Shown: positions 27,972 to 40,230 of the stretch, in pieces | Position numbering within the stretch: position 1 is the stretch's first letter | How the letters are laid out: every line of letters starts with the position of its first letter | Assembly: GCF_963675395.1 (NCBI RefSeq) | Contig: NZ_OY776223.1 | Span: 1,364,001-1,428,000 of the forward strand | Source: an uncultured Vibrio sp. | Lineage (GTDB): Bacteria > Pseudomonadota > Gammaproteobacteria > Enterobacterales > Vibrionaceae | DNA length: 64,000 bases | Direction of reading: 5' to 3' | Position numbers and translations under genes: made by a program | Notes under the pieces: model-generated | What the model was told of the DNA's origin: nothing | Database searches by the model: none | Seen by the model: only the letters and a program-made list of their open reading frames with translations

Positions 27972-30900
27972 TTACGCTTCCAGACTCGCTTTCACTTTAG
28001 CGTGTAGCTCTTGAACAGAAGTCACAGACGCTTTTGCATCAGCTGTGTGAGACATACACGTAGCGAACGCTGCGTTCAGAGTCGTTGTGTAGTTCACTTT
28101 CTCAGCTAGGGCACCGCGACGTAGAACTTTTGAATCTTCAATCGCTTGACGACCTGCCGCCGTGTTCACAATGTAGGTGTATTCGTTGTTCTTAATACGG
28201 TCAAGAATGTGAGGACGACCTTCGTGTACTTTGTTTACTAGACGAGGGTTGATACCCGCTTCGCCTAGAATCACAGCTGTACCGTGTGTCGCATCCAACT
28301 GGTAGCCTAGTTTAACTAGCTTAGAAGCCAGGTCAACTACACGCTCTTTATCGCCTTCACGTACTGATAGTAGTGCGCGGCCACCTTCTGGGTACACATT
28401 ACCGCAACCCAGTTCGGCTTTAGCAAATGCCTCAGAAAAAGTAGTACCAACACCCATTACTTCACCTGTTGAGCGCATTTCTGGGCCCAATAGTGGGTCA
28501 ACACCAGGGAATTTGTTGAACGGTAGAACCACTTCTTTCACTGAGTAATAAGGAGGAATAATCTCTTTAGTAAAGCCTTGCGACTCTAGAGATTGACCCG
28601 CCATTACACGTGCAGCGATTTTCGCTAGTGGTGCGCCTGTTGCTTTCGAAACGAATGGCACAGTACGCGCAGCACGAGGGTTAACTTCGATTAGGTAAAC
28701 GTCGTTGCCTTTCACTGCAAACTGCGTGTTCATCAGACCACGTACACCTAGTTCAAATGCTAACTTCTCAACTTGCTCACGCATCTTATCCTGGATTTCC
28801 TGGCTTAGCGTGTAAGCAGGAAGTGAACATGCTGAGTCACCTGAGTGAACACCCGCTTGCTCAATGTGCTCCATGATACCGCCGATAACAACACGCTCAC
28901 CATCACAGATAGCGTCGATATCAACTTCAGTTGCATCATCTAGGAAACGGTCTAGTAGTACTGGAGACTCGTTCGATACGCTCACAGCTTCGTTGAAGTA
29001 GCGACGTAAGTCTTGCTCGTCGTATACGATTTCCATCGCACGGCCACCGAGTACATAAGATGGACGAACAACCAATGGGAAGCCGATTTCTTTAGACTTC
29101 TCAACCGCTTGCTCCATCGTTGTTACGGTAGCGTTTTGTGGTTGAAGAAGACCTAGACGCTCAACTGCAGCTTGGAAACGCTCACGGTCTTCTGCGCGGT
29201 CGATTGCATCTGGGCTAGTACCAATGATTGGCACGCCAGCCGCTTCTAGTGCACGAGCCAGTTTAAGTGGTGTTTGACCACCGTACTGAACAATCACACC
29301 TTTTGGCTTCTCAACGCGAGCGATAGACAGTACGTCTTCCAGCGTTACTGGTTCAAAGTACAAACGGTCAGACGTATCGTAGTCAGTAGATACCGTTTCT
29401 GGGTTACAGTTAACCATAATGGTTTCGTAACCGTCTTCGCGCAGTGCTAGTGATGCGTGTACACAACAGTAATCGAATTCAATACCTTGGCCGATACGGT
29501 TTGGACCGCCACCAAGAACCATGATCTTGTCTTTGTCTGTTGGATTTGCTTCACACTCTTCATCGTAAGATGAGTACATGTAAGCCGTGTCAGAAGAGAA
29601 TTCTGCTGCACACGTATCCACACGTTTGTAAACCGGGTGAATGTCGAACTGTTCACGAGCGCGACGAATTTCGCTTTCAGCAACACCAAGTAGTTTAGAT
29701 AGGCGAGCATCAGAGAAGCCTTTACGCTTCAGCAGACGAAGCACGTCTTTGGTCAAGCCAGCGTAACCGCCTGCTTTCACTTCTTCTTCTAGTTTCACTA
29801 GTTCTTCAATTTGAACCAAGAACCAGCGGTCAATGTTAGTCAGGTTGAATACACCATCAACAGACATGCCCGCACGGAATGCGTCAGCGATGTACCAGAT
29901 ACGCTCAGCACCAGCTTCTTTCAGCTCGTGACGAATCTTAGTCAGTGCATCTGGCGCTTCCAGATCAACCATCTCGTCAAAACCAGTCGCGCCAACTTCT
30001 AGGCCACGTAGTGCTTTGTGAAGAGATTCTTGTTGGTTACGACCAATCGCCATCACCTCACCAACTGACTTCATCTGTGTTGTCAGACGGTCGTTAGCAC
30101 CTGCAAATTTCTCGAAGTTAAAGCGAGGAATCTTAGTTACTACGTAGTCGATAGTTGGTTCGAATGATGCTGGAGTTGCACCACCAGTGATGTCGTTTTG
30201 TAGCTCGTCCAGAGTAAAGCCAACAGCCAGTTTCGCTGCAATCTTAGCGATTGGAAAACCCGTTGCTTTCGACGCTAGAGCAGAAGAACGAGATACACGT
30301 GGGTTCATCTCGATGATAACCATACGGCCATCTTTCGGGTTGATACCAAACTGTACGTTTGAACCACCTGTTTCCACACCGATTTCACGCAGAACTGCTA
30401 GCGATGCGTTACGCATTAGCTGGTATTCTTTGTCAGTCAGTGTTTGTGCTGGAGCTACAGTGATTGAGTCACCCGTGTGGATGCCCATTGGGTCGAAGTT
30501 TTCGATTGAACATACGATGATACAGTTGTCCGCTTTGTCGCGAACTACTTCCATTTCGTACTCTTTCCAACCGATTAGAGATTCATCGATAAGCAGTTCG
30601 TTAGTCGGAGAAAGATCCAGACCACGACGACAGATTTCTTCGAACTCTTCTTTGTTGTAAGCGATACCGCCACCAGTACCACCCATCGTAAATGATGGAC
30701 GGATGATACAAGGGAAGCCAACCATGTCTAAAACTTTGTAAGCTTCTTCCATGCTCTTCGCAGTATCTGCGCGAGGACACTCAAGGCCGATAGACTTCAT
30801 TGCTTTATCGAAGCGAGAACGGTCTTCCGCTTTATCAATCGCGTCAGCGGTTGCACCAATCATTTCTACGCCGAACTCTTCAAGAACGCCGTGCTTCTCT

Positions 30901-31205
30901 AGATCTAGAGCACAGTTAAGCGCAGTCTGACCACCCATTGTCGGTAGAACCGCATCTGGACGCTCTTTTTCGATGATCTTGCGTACCACTTCCCATTGGA
31001 TTGGCTCGATGTAAGTTGCATCAGCCATCTCTGGGTCAGTCATGATCGTCGCAGGGTTCGAGTTAACCAGAATAACTCGGTAGCCTTCTTCACGAAGTGC
31101 TTTACACGCTTGTGCGCCAGAGTAGTCAAACTCACATGCCTGACCGATAACAATCGGACCAGCACCAAGAATTAGAATACTTTGAATGTCAGTACGTTTT
31201 GGCAT
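27972..31205 (-). CDS. carB: Carbamoyl-phosphate synthase large subunit
   Basis: Makes carbamoyl phosphate from bicarbonate, ATP and ammonia channelled from CarA, feeding arginine and pyrimidine synthesis. The 1077 residues show the duplicated layout: a first ATP-grasp half ([40 protein letters not shown] near 90; [19 protein letters not shown] near 300), an oligomerisation region (about 400-550), a second ATP-grasp half ([18 protein letters not shown] near 560; [28 protein letters not shown] near 845), and a C-terminal MGS-type allosteric domain (about 935-1077). It follows carA by 16 bp on the same strand. Confidence 0.98.
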   Translation of the reverse strand: MPKRTDIQSILILGAGPIVIGQACEFDYSGAQACKALREEGYRVILVNSNPATIMTDPEMADATYIEPIQWEVVRKIIEKERPDAVLPTMGGQTALNCALDLEKHGVLEEFGVEMIGATADAIDKAEDRSRFDKAMKSIGLECPRADTAKSMEEAYKVLDMVGFPCIIRPSFTMGGTGGGIAYNKEEFEEICRRGLDLSPTNELLIDESLIGWKEYEMEVVRDKADNCIIVCSIENFDPMGIHTGDSITVAPAQTLTDKEYQLMRNASLAVLREIGVETGGSNVQFGINPKDGRMVIIEMNPRVSRSSALASKATGFPIAKIAAKLAVGFTLDELQNDITGGATPASFEPTIDYVVTKIPRFNFEKFAGANDRLTTQMKSVGEVMAIGRNQQESLHKALRGLEVGATGFDEMVDLEAPDALTKIRHELKEAGAERIWYIADAFRAGMSVDGVFNLTNIDRWFLVQIEELVKLEEEVKAGGYAGLTKDVLRLLKRKGFSDARLSKLLGVAESEIRRAREQFDIHPVYKRVDTCAAEFSSDTAYMYSSYDEECEANPTDKDKIMVLGGGPNRIGQGIEFDYCCVHASLALREDGYETIMVNCNPETVSTDYDTSDRLYFEPVTLEDVLSIARVEKPKGVIVQYGGQTPLKLARALEAAGVPIIGTSPDAIDRAEDRERFQAAVERLGLLQPQNATVTTMEQAVEKSKEIGFPLVVRPSYVLGGRAMEIVYDEQDLRRYFNEAVSVSNESPVLLDRFLDDATEVDIDAICDGERVVIGGIMEHIEQAGVHSGDSACSLPAYTLSQEIQDKMREQVEKLAFELGVRGLMNTQFAVKGNDVYLIEVNPRAARTVPFVSKATGAPLAKIAARVMAGQSLESQGFTKEIIPPYYSVKEVVLPFNKFPGVDPLLGPEMRSTGEVMGVGTTFSEAFAKAELGCGNVYPEGGRALLSVREGDKERVVDLASKLVKLGYQLDATHGTAVILGEAGINPRLVNKVHEGRPHILDRIKNNEYTYIVNTAAGRQAIEDSKVLRRGALAEKVNYTTTLNAAFATCMSHTADAKASVTSVQELHAKVKASLEA

Positions 31206-31221
31206 TATCTACTACTCCGAA

Positions 31222-32361
31222 TTAAGCGCTGTGTTGTTTGATTAGTTCGATAAAGTGGTCAAAAAGCGGTGCTGCGTCATGTGGACCTGGACTCGCTTCT
31301 GGGTGACCTTGGAAGCTAAATGCTGGCTTATCTGTACGGTGGATACCTTGCAGAGAGCCATCAAATAGAGATACGTGAGTTGCACGTAGGTTTTCCGGTA
31401 GCGTTGCTTCGTCCGCTGCAAAACCGTGGTTTTGAGAGGTAATCATCACAACGTTACGATCTAAATCTTTAACCGGGTGGTTCGCACCGTGGTGACCAAA
31501 CTTCATTTTCACTGTTTGTGCACCAGACGCTAGCGCCAGGATTTGGTGACCCAGACAGATACCAAAGATAGGTAGACCTTTTTCTAGGAACACTTTTGTT
31601 GCTTCAATCGCGTAAGTACATGGTTCTGGGTCACCAGGGCCGTTTGACAGGAAAACGCCATCTGGATTAAGAGCCAGTACTTCTTCTGCTGAAGTTTCAG
31701 CAGGTACAACCGTCAAGCGGCAACCACGGTCAATCAACATGCGTAGGATGTTTCGCTTCGCTCCGAAGTCGTATGCAACGACGTGGTACGGCAGCTCGCT
31801 GTCATCTTTCGCTTCTGGAAGTCCACCTTCAAGCGTCCACGAGCCTTGTTTCCATTGATACGCTTCTTTTGTTGTAACTTCTTTCGCAAGGTCCATTCCT
31901 TTTAAGCCTGGGAATTCTTTAGCTTTCGCTAATGCCAAAGCTTCATCTAAGGTGTCGCCAGCGACGATACAACCATTCTGCGCACCTTTCTCACGCAAGA
32001 TACGAGTCAGCTTACGCGTATCTATGTCGGCGATACCAACAATGTTTTGTGATTTAAGGTAGTCAGAAAGTGATTGCTCATTACGGAAGTTAGAAGCGAT
32101 AAGAGGAAGATCACGAATCACAAGGCCTTGTGCATGAATTGAAGAGGATTCTTCATCTTCGGAAGTGGTTCCGGTATTGCCAATGTGAGGATAAGTAAGA
32201 GTAACGATTTGCTGAGAATAGGAAGGATCAGTGAGGATTTCTTGATACCCCGTCATCGAGGTATTGAAAACGACTTCACCGACGGATACGCCATCTGCCC
32301 CAATGGACACTCCGCGGAACACTGTCCCATCTTCTAGGACTAACAGTGCTAAATTACCCAA
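31222..32361 (-). CDS. carA: Carbamoyl-phosphate synthase small (glutaminase) subunit
   Basis: Class I glutamine amidotransferase that supplies ammonia to CarB. The N-terminal domain opens (M)[16 protein letters not shown] and has [17 protein letters not shown]; the C-terminal domain has the nucleophile in [15 protein letters not shown] and the His/Glu pair in [20 protein letters not shown] start at TTG 32361, giving 379 residues, because GGAGG lies five bases upstream and the homology begins exactly there; the frame stays open 32 more codons to 32457 but that stretch looks like leader. As I recall E. coli carA also uses UUG. Arginine and pyrimidine control is expected from the family. Confidence 0.96.
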   Translation of the reverse strand: MGNLALLVLEDGTVFRGVSIGADGVSVGEVVFNTSMTGYQEILTDPSYSQQIVTLTYPHIGNTGTTSEDEESSSIHAQGLVIRDLPLIASNFRNEQSLSDYLKSQNIVGIADIDTRKLTRILREKGAQNGCIVAGDTLDEALALAKAKEFPGLKGMDLAKEVTTKEAYQWKQGSWTLEGGLPEAKDDSELPYHVVAYDFGAKRNILRMLIDRGCRLTVVPAETSAEEVLALNPDGVFLSNGPGDPEPCTYAIEATKVFLEKGLPIFGICLGHQILALASGAQTVKMKFGHHGANHPVKDLDRNVVMITSQNHGFAADEATLPENLRATHVSLFDGSLQGIHRTDKPAFSFQGHPEASPGPHDAAPLFDHFIELIKQHSA

Positions 32362-32466
32362 GACAACCTCCAGAATAAAAATGCAAAAAAAATAAATCAA
32401 ACTGCAAACATGCCTTCCTCTACCTATAAAATCTACATAAATAGGTACTTCAGACAAATTGGCGGT

Positions 32467-32495
32467 ATTCTAAATACGGACAGGAAACCTGTCAA
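32467..32495 (-). promoter_or_regulatory. Probable carAB promoter
   Basis: On the minus strand TTGACA (32490-32495), 17-bp spacer, TAGAAT (32467-32472): near-consensus sigma-70. The start would be near 32460, about 100 bases before the TTG. I see no convincing ArgR box beside it. The 300 bp further upstream (32500-32805) are AT-rich and show nothing else I can support. Confidence 0.75.
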
Positions 32496-32806
32496 CAAGC
32501 AATTAAAAATAAATTATGACTTTCTAGCGAGTAAGGGCATTTAGGCAGAATAACCGCCAAAATAACAAGTTTTAGACATCTTTATATGGAGAGGGGTGAC
32601 TTTTTTGTGAATTTTACAAATTTGAACTTTCTACAGATCACAAAATCAGATGAGATTTTTACGCAAACGTTAATCAAACAAAAACAACCGCAACTTTTAA
32701 GCAGTGCAGACAATATAAACGACGAAACCACCAAAAATACCACTAAACTAACGTGAGAATGGTGGCGCAATTAAATCATTTATTTTACATCTATACCAAG
32801 AGGTAT

Positions 32807-32828
32807 AAAAAAGCCGGCTTCCGCCGGC
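32807..32828 (-). terminator. dapB terminator
   Basis: GCCGGC (32813-32818) and GCCGGC (32823-32828) pair around a 4-base loop; the minus strand continues with six T. It is 14 bp past the dapB stop. Confidence 0.92.
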
Positions 32829-32842
32829 GAATAATTATGTAA

Positions 32843-33658
<816 letters not shown>

Positions 33659-33765
33659 TTATCTCCTTCTCTGGATAACGAGACCTATACTCGTTTCTCT
33701 CGTTTCGCTCAATCTTTTTAAACTAACAACATACCTTGCGAACCACAAGATGATTAATGTCGAAA

Positions 33766-34167
33766 CTATGAAGAAAACTCTTGTACAACACGCTTAAGGA
33801 TTGGCACATTGGCTTCCGGAAATGCATATTCAGGCAAGCTCTTGATATCAACCCAGCGACCTTCCTGACCTTCTTTACCGTATGGTTCATTTTCAAAAGA
33901 AGTGACAGAGATAAAATCGAACTTCAGAGATTTGTCTGGATAGTCGTACTCAAGGTGCTCAAACAAAGATTGTTCTGTCACGTTGATCCCGACTTCTTCT
34001 TCCAGCTCACGAATCATCGCCTGCTCCACAGACTCTTCCGGCTCTACCTTTCCACCAGGAAACTCCCAAAATCCGCCTTTATGTTTATCGTCAGGACGTT
34101 TAGTAATGAAGATCTTCGATTTATCTTGGTTAAAAATAATCGCCGCAACGATGTGAATTCTTTTCAT
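33766..34167 (-). CDS. mutT: 8-oxo-dGTP diphosphatase MutT
   Basis: Nudix hydrolase that removes mutagenic 8-oxo-dGTP from the nucleotide pool. The 133 residues contain an intact Nudix box GGKVEPEESVEQAMIREL then EEEVGI (residues about 38-60, pattern Gx5Ex7REUxEExGU), preceded by KGGFWEFPGGK, the typical MutT substrate loop. The C-terminal half has EGQEGRWVDIKSLPEYAFPEANVPIL, also typical. It lies downstream of secA, as in E. coli, separated by a terminator. Confidence 0.95.
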   Translation of the reverse strand: MKRIHIVAAIIFNQDKSKIFITKRPDDKHKGGFWEFPGGKVEPEESVEQAMIRELEEEVGINVTEQSLFEHLEYDYPDKSLKFDFISVTSFENEPYGKEGQEGRWVDIKSLPEYAFPEANVPILKRVVQEFSS

Positions 34168-34241
34168 GGAGAACGTTTCCTAAAAATGAACTGCTTCCCG
34201 CCCTGCATTAAGAGGTACATGGGGAGCAATAAAATTGACTT

Positions 34242-34267
34242 AAAAAAAGAGCCGCCTAAGCGACTCT
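34242..34267 (-). terminator. secA terminator
   Basis: On the minus strand AGAGTCGC pairs with GCGGCTCT (one G-U pair) around TTAG, followed by seven T. The G-U pair forms only in the minus-strand RNA, which supports that direction. 24 bp after the secA stop. Confidence 0.9.
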
Positions 34268-34291
34268 TTATCAATATGTGACCAAGCTCTG

Positions 34292-37018
34292 TTAGTCAAT
34301 TTTTCCGTGGCACTGTTTATACTTTTTACCACTGCCACATGGACAAGGCTCATTACGACCAACTTTACGCTCATCACGAACGACTGGTTGGTGTGAGTCA
34401 TCTGCTTGTTCACCATCAGCAAGCTGATTTTCTGCTGCCGCATGCTGAGCTTGTGCACGGCGTGCCGCTTCTTCTGCTTGCGCACGACGTTGCTCTTCCA
34501 TACGTTCAACTTCTTCTTGCTGCTGAACACGTACGCGAGACAGTACCGTGATAACATCAGATTTCAGCGCGTCTAATAAACCTTCGAACAGTTCAAACGA
34601 CTCACGCTTGTACTCTTGTTTCGGGTTCTTCTGTGCGTAACCACGTAAGTGAATACCTTGACGCAGGTGATCCATGGCCGCTAAGTGCTCTTTCCAAAGC
34701 GTATCCAGTGTCTGTAGCATCACTGACTTCTCGAAGTTGCGTAGTACTTGTGCACCAACCACTTCTTCTTTCGCTTTGTAGACTTCAACCGCCAATGCAA
34801 TGATCTTTTCACGAAGTGCTTCTTCGTAAAGTTTGTCATCTTCCTCAAGCCATTGCTTGATTGGTGCATCCAGATCGAAGTCCGCTTTCAGGCGTTCTTG
34901 CAGACCTTCAACATCCCACATATCTTCCAGAGATTGTGGTGGAATGTATTCATCGATGATCGCCGTCATCACGTCTTCGCGGTTCTGCTCGATCATGTCG
35001 CTGATATCGTCAACGCTCATCAACTCATCACGTAGCTCGTAAACGACTTTACGCTGATCGTTCGCAACGTCATCGTATTCAAGTAGCTGTTTACGAATGT
35101 CGAAGTTACGACCTTCCACTTTACGCTGTGCTTTTTCAATCGAACGAGACAGCATTTTCGATTCGATCGCTTCGCCTTCCTCCATACCACTTTGGATCAA
35201 ACTCGCCATGCGATCTGAAGTAAAGATGCGAAGTAACGAGTCTTCCATTGATAGGTAGAAACGAGAAGAACCTGCGTCCCCCTGACGACCAGAACGACCA
35301 CGTAATTGGTTATCGATACGGCGAGATTCGTGACGCTCTGTGCCGATGATGTGCAGACCGCCAGCTTCCAGTACTTTGTCATGTACGACTTTCCAATCCG
35401 CTTTAATCGCATCAATTTGCTCTTGAGTCGGATTCTCTAGCGTTTCAACTTTTGATTGCCAGCTACCACCAAGCACGATATCGGTACCACGGCCCGCCAT
35501 GTTTGTCGCGATAGTAACGGCGCCCGGCATACCCGCTTCGGCAACGATCTCTGCTTCTTTCTCGTGGAATTTAGCGTTCAGTACGTTGTGCTTAATCTTA
35601 GCTTTCTTAAGTGCATTAGACAGTAGCTCAGATTTCTCAATCGATACGGTACCAACAAGTGATGGCTGACCTTTTGCTACTCGCTCTTTGATGTCTTCAA
35701 TGATTGCGGCAAACTTTTCAGGCTCGGTGCGGTACACCACATCTGGCATATCGTTACGAATCATCGGTTTGTTGGTTGGAATAACAACGGTTTCCAAACC
35801 ATAGATAGACTGGAACTCAAACGCTTCAGTGTCCGCTGTACCAGTCATACCTGATAGCTTCTCGTACAAACGGAAGTAGTTCTGGAATGTGATAGATGCC
35901 AGCGTTTGGTTTTCGTTCTGAATCTTAACGCCTTCTTTCGCTTCCACGGCTTGGTGCAAACCTTCAGACCAGCGACGACCAGGCATGGTACGACCCGTAT
36001 GCTCATCAACAATGACAACTTCGCCGTCTTCGGTAACGATGTAATCAACATTACGTTCAAACAACACATGCGCACGTAGTGCTGCGTTCACATGGTGGAG
36101 TAGGCTGATATTGGTTGGGGAGTAAAGAGTGTCGCCTTCTTCCATCAAACCGTTTTTAACCAGAAGTTCTTCGACAAATTCTTGGCCAGTTTCAGTCAGG
36201 TACACTTGTTTCGATTTTTCGTCTAACGTGTAGTGACCATCACCGCGGTATTCTTCTGAGTCTTCTTGATCTTGTTTTTCAAGATGCGGAATCAGCAGGT
36301 TGATTCGAGTGTACAGCTCAGAGCTGTCTTCAGCTGGGCCAGAGATGATAAGAGGAGTTCGAGCTTCGTCAATAAGAATTGAGTCAACCTCATCGACGAC
36401 TGCAAAGAAGCGCTCGCGTTGTACGCGGTCTTCGTTACGGAAAGCCATGTTGTCACGAAGATAATCAAAGCCAAATTCGTTATTTGTACCGTAAAGGATA
36501 TCGGCTTGATACGCTTCTTTTTTCTCTTGAGGTGGCATGTTTGGTACGTTAACGCCAACACTCATACCTAGGAATTCAAATAGTGGACGGTTAGTCTCTG
36601 CGTCACGTTTAGCCAAGTAATCGTTCACAGTTACAACATGCACACCTTTACCTGATAATGCATTCAGGTACGCAGGAAGAGTGGCCGTTAAGGTTTTACC
36701 TTCACCTGTACGCATTTCCGCAATTTGACCTGCGTTCAGGACCATACCGCCAATCAGCTGTACATCGAAGTGTCGCATGCCGTAAACACGCTTAGACGCT
36801 TCACGTACGGTAGCAAATGCTTCTGGAAGGAGTTGATCAAGAGTTTCACCTTTATCCAGGCGCTCACGGAATTCAACAGTTTTTGCTTTTAGTTCTTCAT
36901 CAGATAGAGCTTCAAATGTCGGCTCATAATTATTAATTTCTTTTACAATTTTTCTAAGGCGGCGCAGTGTTCGATCGTTGCGACTGCCAATAACTTTTGT
37001 CAGTAGCTTAGTTATCAT
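34292..37018 (-). CDS. secA: Preprotein translocase ATPase SecA
   Basis: ATP-driven motor that pushes preproteins through SecYEG. The 908 residues show Walker A in [20 protein letters not shown] (about 102-121), [20 protein letters not shown] near 207, [13 protein letters not shown] near 508, [23 protein letters not shown] (pieces near 563-585), and a zinc-binding tail [14 protein letters not shown] at the end, which binds SecB and phospholipid. Upstream there is no secM-like secretion monitor; instead a 400-bp gap and the divergent dciA. mutT follows after a terminator. Confidence 0.98.
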   Translation of the reverse strand: MITKLLTKVIGSRNDRTLRRLRKIVKEINNYEPTFEALSDEELKAKTVEFRERLDKGETLDQLLPEAFATVREASKRVYGMRHFDVQLIGGMVLNAGQIAEMRTGEGKTLTATLPAYLNALSGKGVHVVTVNDYLAKRDAETNRPLFEFLGMSVGVNVPNMPPQEKKEAYQADILYGTNNEFGFDYLRDNMAFRNEDRVQRERFFAVVDEVDSILIDEARTPLIISGPAEDSSELYTRINLLIPHLEKQDQEDSEEYRGDGHYTLDEKSKQVYLTETGQEFVEELLVKNGLMEEGDTLYSPTNISLLHHVNAALRAHVLFERNVDYIVTEDGEVVIVDEHTGRTMPGRRWSEGLHQAVEAKEGVKIQNENQTLASITFQNYFRLYEKLSGMTGTADTEAFEFQSIYGLETVVIPTNKPMIRNDMPDVVYRTEPEKFAAIIEDIKERVAKGQPSLVGTVSIEKSELLSNALKKAKIKHNVLNAKFHEKEAEIVAEAGMPGAVTIATNMAGRGTDIVLGGSWQSKVETLENPTQEQIDAIKADWKVVHDKVLEAGGLHIIGTERHESRRIDNQLRGRSGRQGDAGSSRFYLSMEDSLLRIFTSDRMASLIQSGMEEGEAIESKMLSRSIEKAQRKVEGRNFDIRKQLLEYDDVANDQRKVVYELRDELMSVDDISDMIEQNREDVMTAIIDEYIPPQSLEDMWDVEGLQERLKADFDLDAPIKQWLEEDDKLYEEALREKIIALAVEVYKAKEEVVGAQVLRNFEKSVMLQTLDTLWKEHLAAMDHLRQGIHLRGYAQKNPKQEYKRESFELFEGLLDALKSDVITVLSRVRVQQQEEVERMEEQRRAQAEEAARRAQAQHAAAENQLADGEQADDSHQPVVRDERKVGRNEPCPCGSGKKYKQCHGKID

Positions 37019-37419
37019 TTTTCGTGAATCTCTCTTTCATCAGACCGTTCCCGATCTACTCGTAATGCCTTCAGTCTCTGCCAGTTTGGTACTAAGAATA
37101 CTGATATAAATCATTTATCAAATGATATTGAGTCCAAACATCCATATTTCAAGGCTAAATTTAGAAACATTGTGGCCTAGTGTAAGGATTTTTAATCGAT
37201 ACAACCATAAATAGACCTATTTGTTTGAAGCACTCTGTAAATTTTATTGAAAGTGGTGATAGATTAGCCAAGGATTCAGTTGCAAAGCTCCAAATCTATC
37301 AGTTTTACTTTCATTCTGCCTTTTCCGCACAGTTTGTAATAAAGAGGCTAATGTAAACTATACCTAGGTAGAAAGCTGCTCTAGAATAGTTTGTATATCC
37401 ACAAAATTAGATTTTACCT
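37019..37419. other. secA/dciA divergent region
   Basis: 401 bp without a gene. An inverted repeat TGATAGATT (37257-37265) / AATCTATCA (37293-37301) and a small AT-rich one ATCATTT/AAATGAT (37110-37126) are visible. I found no SecM- or VemP-like arrest peptide frame on the minus strand and cannot place promoters with confidence. Confidence 0.45.
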
Positions 37420-37875
37420 ATGCGTGATCATCGACCAACCTCAACTGAGGATGTTATTGCTGAATCTCAGTTTAAGAAGATTCAAGAGCATGCTGGAGAA
37501 ATCTTGCAGCTCAACAAAGCCTTACAGGATATCTTGCCTAAAGGCACGGCTGATCATTGCCGAGTTGCTAATGTACGTAACGGTCATCTGTTGATCGATG
37601 TGTCTAGCGCTGCCATCAAAATGAAGATCGACTACGATCGCCTAATGATCCTCAATAAACTCCGAACTCAAGGCTATGCAAAATTGATCAGCGTGGATGT
37701 CCGAATTAATCCATCCCTTTATCGCAACCGGTACGAGCAAGACGATAGACCCAAGCGACCGCCGTTAACTGAGTCAGCGGCCAAATCATTAATGATTATT
37801 GCGGATATGGCGCCACCTAAAATTCAAGAGCGTCTGAAAAGGCTGGCTGACATGGCAGACAAATCACAAAAATAG
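37420..37875 (+). CDS. dciA: DUF721 protein DciA, replicative helicase loader
   Basis: A 151-residue basic protein of the DUF721 family. DciA is the ancestral bacterial loader of DnaB helicase at oriC, replaced in E. coli by phage-derived DnaC; the Vibrio cholerae protein has been studied biochemically, as I recall. Seen here: an N-terminal KH-like half with LNKALQDILPKGTADHCRVANVRNGHLLIDV (pieces near 29-60) and SSAAIKMKIDYDRLMILNKLR near 61-82, and a charged, probably flexible C-terminal half (RYEQDDRPKRPPL, MAPPKIQERLKRLADMADK). Divergent from secA and convergent with lpxC, at the place E. coli uses for secM. Confidence 0.88.
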   Translation: MRDHRPTSTEDVIAESQFKKIQEHAGEILQLNKALQDILPKGTADHCRVANVRNGHLLIDVSSAAIKMKIDYDRLMILNKLRTQGYAKLISVDVRINPSLYRNRYEQDDRPKRPPLTESAAKSLMIIADMAPPKIQERLKRLADMADKSQK

Positions 37876-37902
37876 CCGTTCTTAAGCAAATTTTGGATAG
37901 AA

Positions 37903-37928
37903 AAAAACCAGGTCGAGACCTGGTTTTT
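37903..37928. terminator. Bidirectional terminator dciA / lpxC
   Basis: AAAAACCAGGT (37903-37913), CGAG loop, ACCTGGTTTTT (37918-37928): an 11-bp stem flanked by A- and T-runs on both sides, so it can end transcription of dciA (plus) and of the lpxC-side operon (minus). Confidence 0.93.
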
Positions 37929-37945
37929 AATATTCTGTCTAAGCT

Positions 37946-38863
37946 TTATGCTAGTACCATATTTGGCTCAGCAAATGCGACTGGCGAACCGACTTCTTCT
38001 TCAAATGTTGTCCATTCCCATGCTTCCTGATCAGCCAGAACAGCACGTAGAAGTTGGTTGTTTAGACCGTGACCCGATTTGAATGCACGGAACTCACCAA
38101 TGATTGGGTGGCCACACATGTAAAGGTCACCAATGGCGTCCAACACTTTATGAGTCACAAACTCATTGTCAAAACGCAGACCTTCTTCATTAAGAATGCG
38201 GTAATCATCCAGTACGATAGCGTTATCAAAGCTACCACCCAGAACTAGGTTCTGAGACTGAAGATATTCAATATCACGCATAAAACCAAACGTACGTGCA
38301 CGAGAAATCTCGCGAACAAACCCTTTAGATGAGAAATCAAACAGCAAGCGCTGCTCGTCTGATTCAATTGCAGGGTGGTTAAAGTCAATTTCAAAGTCCA
38401 TACGGAAACCGTTAAATGGTACAAACTCTGCCCATTTATCGCCATCTTCAAAACGAACTGGTTTTTTGATGCGAATAAAACGCTTAGGTACATTTTGCAT
38501 TTCGATACCCGCTTGCTGAAGCAGATATACAAATGGGCTTGCGCTACCATCCATAATTGGAATTTCGGGCGCATCAACTTCAACAACAATGTTATCGATG
38601 CCCATGCCAGCAAGTGCAGCATTCAAGTGCTCAACCGTGGAAATACGCACGCCTTCGTCATTGACTAATGCAGTACAAAGCATAGTGTCACGAACAGACG
38701 CAGGATCAGCTGGGAAATCTACAGGTGGATTTACATCGGTACGACGGTAAATAATACCTGTATTTGCAGCAGCCGGGCGCAGAGTAAGCGTGACTTTACG
38801 ACCAGAGTGGAGACCCACACCAGTTGTTTTCACTATTTCTTTCAGAGTACGTTGTCTGATCAT
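37946..38863 (-). CDS. lpxC: UDP-3-O-acyl-N-acetylglucosamine deacetylase
   Basis: Zinc enzyme for the committed step of lipid A synthesis. The 305 residues match E. coli in length. Visible are [21 protein letters not shown], the zinc ligand in [17 protein letters not shown] near 75-90, [12 protein letters not shown] near 104, and the second zinc site [20 protein letters not shown] near 234-253 followed by the catalytic histidine in [13 protein letters not shown] near 262. It is the last gene of the dcw run, about 100 bp after ftsZ and separated from it by a weak hairpin. Confidence 0.98.
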   Translation of the reverse strand: MIRQRTLKEIVKTTGVGLHSGRKVTLTLRPAAANTGIIYRRTDVNPPVDFPADPASVRDTMLCTALVNDEGVRISTVEHLNAALAGMGIDNIVVEVDAPEIPIMDGSASPFVYLLQQAGIEMQNVPKRFIRIKKPVRFEDGDKWAEFVPFNGFRMDFEIDFNHPAIESDEQRLLFDFSSKGFVREISRARTFGFMRDIEYLQSQNLVLGGSFDNAIVLDDYRILNEEGLRFDNEFVTHKVLDAIGDLYMCGHPIIGEFRAFKSGHGLNNQLLRAVLADQEAWEWTTFEEEVGSPVAFAEPNMVLA

Positions 38864-38887
38864 CTGCTTGCCTCTCTAAAGTGTGCT

Positions 38888-38919
38888 ACAAAACACGGTC
38901 GTCTGTAACGTCGACCGTG
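38888..38919 (-). terminator. Possible weak terminator between ftsZ and lpxC
   Basis: CACGGTCG (38894-38901) and CGACCGTG (38912-38919) form an 8-bp stem; on the minus strand only four T follow. It may partially terminate after ftsZ or stabilise its 3' end. Confidence 0.45.
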
Positions 38920-38964
38920 AATGCTACCATAATTTTGAACCATGTCAAATTTATGGGTTAAAGA

Positions 38965-40200
38965 TTAATCAGCCTGGCGACGCAAGAATGCCGGAATATC
39001 TAAATAACCGCTCTCTTTCTCTTGCTTTGGTGCCGCTGAGCTTTGGCTCGACGATGCCGGAGAAGAAGACGCTGTATTTGTCGGCTGAGGAGTGACCTGT
39101 GGCTTCTCTTGCACTTGAGGGCGCAAAGTTTGTGCCGGTTTCTCTTCAGCTTGAGTGGCCATTGCTTGTTGCTGCGGTTGAGCTTGCGGCGTTGGTGCTA
39201 CTTTTGCCTTACCACCCGCAACAAGAGTGATATCTGGTTTTTTCTCGTTACCAATACCTGTCGCAACAACCGTTACACGGATTTCGTCCGTCATGTCTGG
39301 GTCTAGAGAAGTACCGATAACCACAGTTGCATTATCAGAAGCAAATGCTTTAACCGTATTACCCACTGTCTCAAACTCGTCAAGACGCATATCCAAGCCT
39401 GCTGTAATGTTAACAAGAACACCACGTGCGCCAGCCAGATCGATGTCTTCCAGAAGTGGGCTAGAAATTGCCATTTCGGCCGCTTCTTCAGCACGGTCTT
39501 CACCTTTCGCGATACCACTGCCCATCATCGCATGGCCCATTTCAGACATAACAGTACGTACGTCAGCAAAGTCGACGTTGATCATACCAGGACGAGTAAT
39601 CAGTTCCGCAATACCTTGTACTGCATTTTTAAGAACATCATTCGCACTTGCAAACGCTTCTAGCAACGTCACGCCACGACCAAGAACTTTTAGTAGCTTT
39701 TCGTTTGGAATGGTAATCAATGAGTCAACGTGTTTAGAAAGCTCATCGATACCTTGTTCTGCAAACGCTAAACGCTTCTTACCTTCAAAGCTGAATGGTT
39801 TAGTTACCACTGCAACAGTAAGAATGCCTAGCTCTTTGGCTACTTCAGCGATAACAGGAGCTGCACCAGTACCTGTACCACCACCCATACCTGCTGCGAT
39901 AAAAACCATATCGGCACCAGTTAGGGAATCTTTAATTCTGTCTCTGTCTTCGAGAGCTGCCTCACGGCCGACCTGTGGATTCGCACCTGCACCCAGACCT
40001 TTAGTGATATCACCACCAATCTGAATAACATTGCCAACGCTTGTCTTACGAAGTGCTTGCGCATCAGTGTTAACGCTGATGAATTCCACACCTTCGATGG
40101 ATTCACGCACCATGTGTTCAACAGCGTTACCACCGCCGCCACCAACTCCAACGACTTTGATTACTGCATCGTCAGACATTTCCATCATCGGTTCAAACAT
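38965..40200 (-). CDS. ftsZ: Cell division GTPase FtsZ
   Basis: Tubulin homologue that forms the Z ring. The 411 residues have [15 protein letters not shown] near 15, the tubulin signature [18 protein letters not shown] near 105, and [15 protein letters not shown] near 207. A proline/glutamine-rich linker (about 320-390) leads to the conserved tail [13 protein letters not shown] that binds FtsA and ZipA. The start at 40200 ([18 protein letters not shown]) is preceded by GGAGAC; an in-frame ATG at 40224 lies inside the ftsA-ftsZ gap and lacks a good site. It follows ftsA by 30 bp. Confidence 0.98.
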   Translation of the reverse strand: MFEPMMEMSDDAVIKVVGVGGGGGNAVEHMVRESIEGVEFISVNTDAQALRKTSVGNVIQIGGDITKGLGAGANPQVGREAALEDRDRIKDSLTGADMVFIAAGMGGGTGTGAAPVIAEVAKELGILTVAVVTKPFSFEGKKRLAFAEQGIDELSKHVDSLITIPNEKLLKVLGRGVTLLEAFASANDVLKNAVQGIAELITRPGMINVDFADVRTVMSEMGHAMMGSGIAKGEDRAEEAAEMAISSPLLEDIDLAGARGVLVNITAGLDMRLDEFETVGNTVKAFASDNATVVIGTSLDPDMTDEIRVTVVATGIGNEKKPDITLVAGGKAKVAPTPQAQPQQQAMATQAEEKPAQTLRPQVQEKPQVTPQPTNTASSSPASSSQSSAAPKQEKESGYLDIPAFLRRQAD

Positions 40201-40230
40201 GTGTTGTCTCCGTTTATCCTGCAACTCAGG

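Noticed and set aside
30187..30660. Open frame of 157 codons opposite carB
   Set aside because: Antisense shadow of carB; composition follows complementary codons of the real gene.
32362..32457. N-terminal extension of CarA by 32 residues
   Set aside because: Homology and the ribosome site both begin at the TTG at 32361; the extension is hydrophobic and unrelated to CarA.
32496..32800. ArgR (ARG box) sites upstream of carAB
   Set aside because: Only AT-rich stretches with weak resemblance to the ARG box were seen; not enough to support a site by eye.
39227..40024. Open frame of 265 codons on plus, opposite ftsZ
   Set aside because: It lies wholly inside a certain gene on the other strand, has serine/proline-rich low-complexity composition typical of antisense frames, and no homology I recognise.
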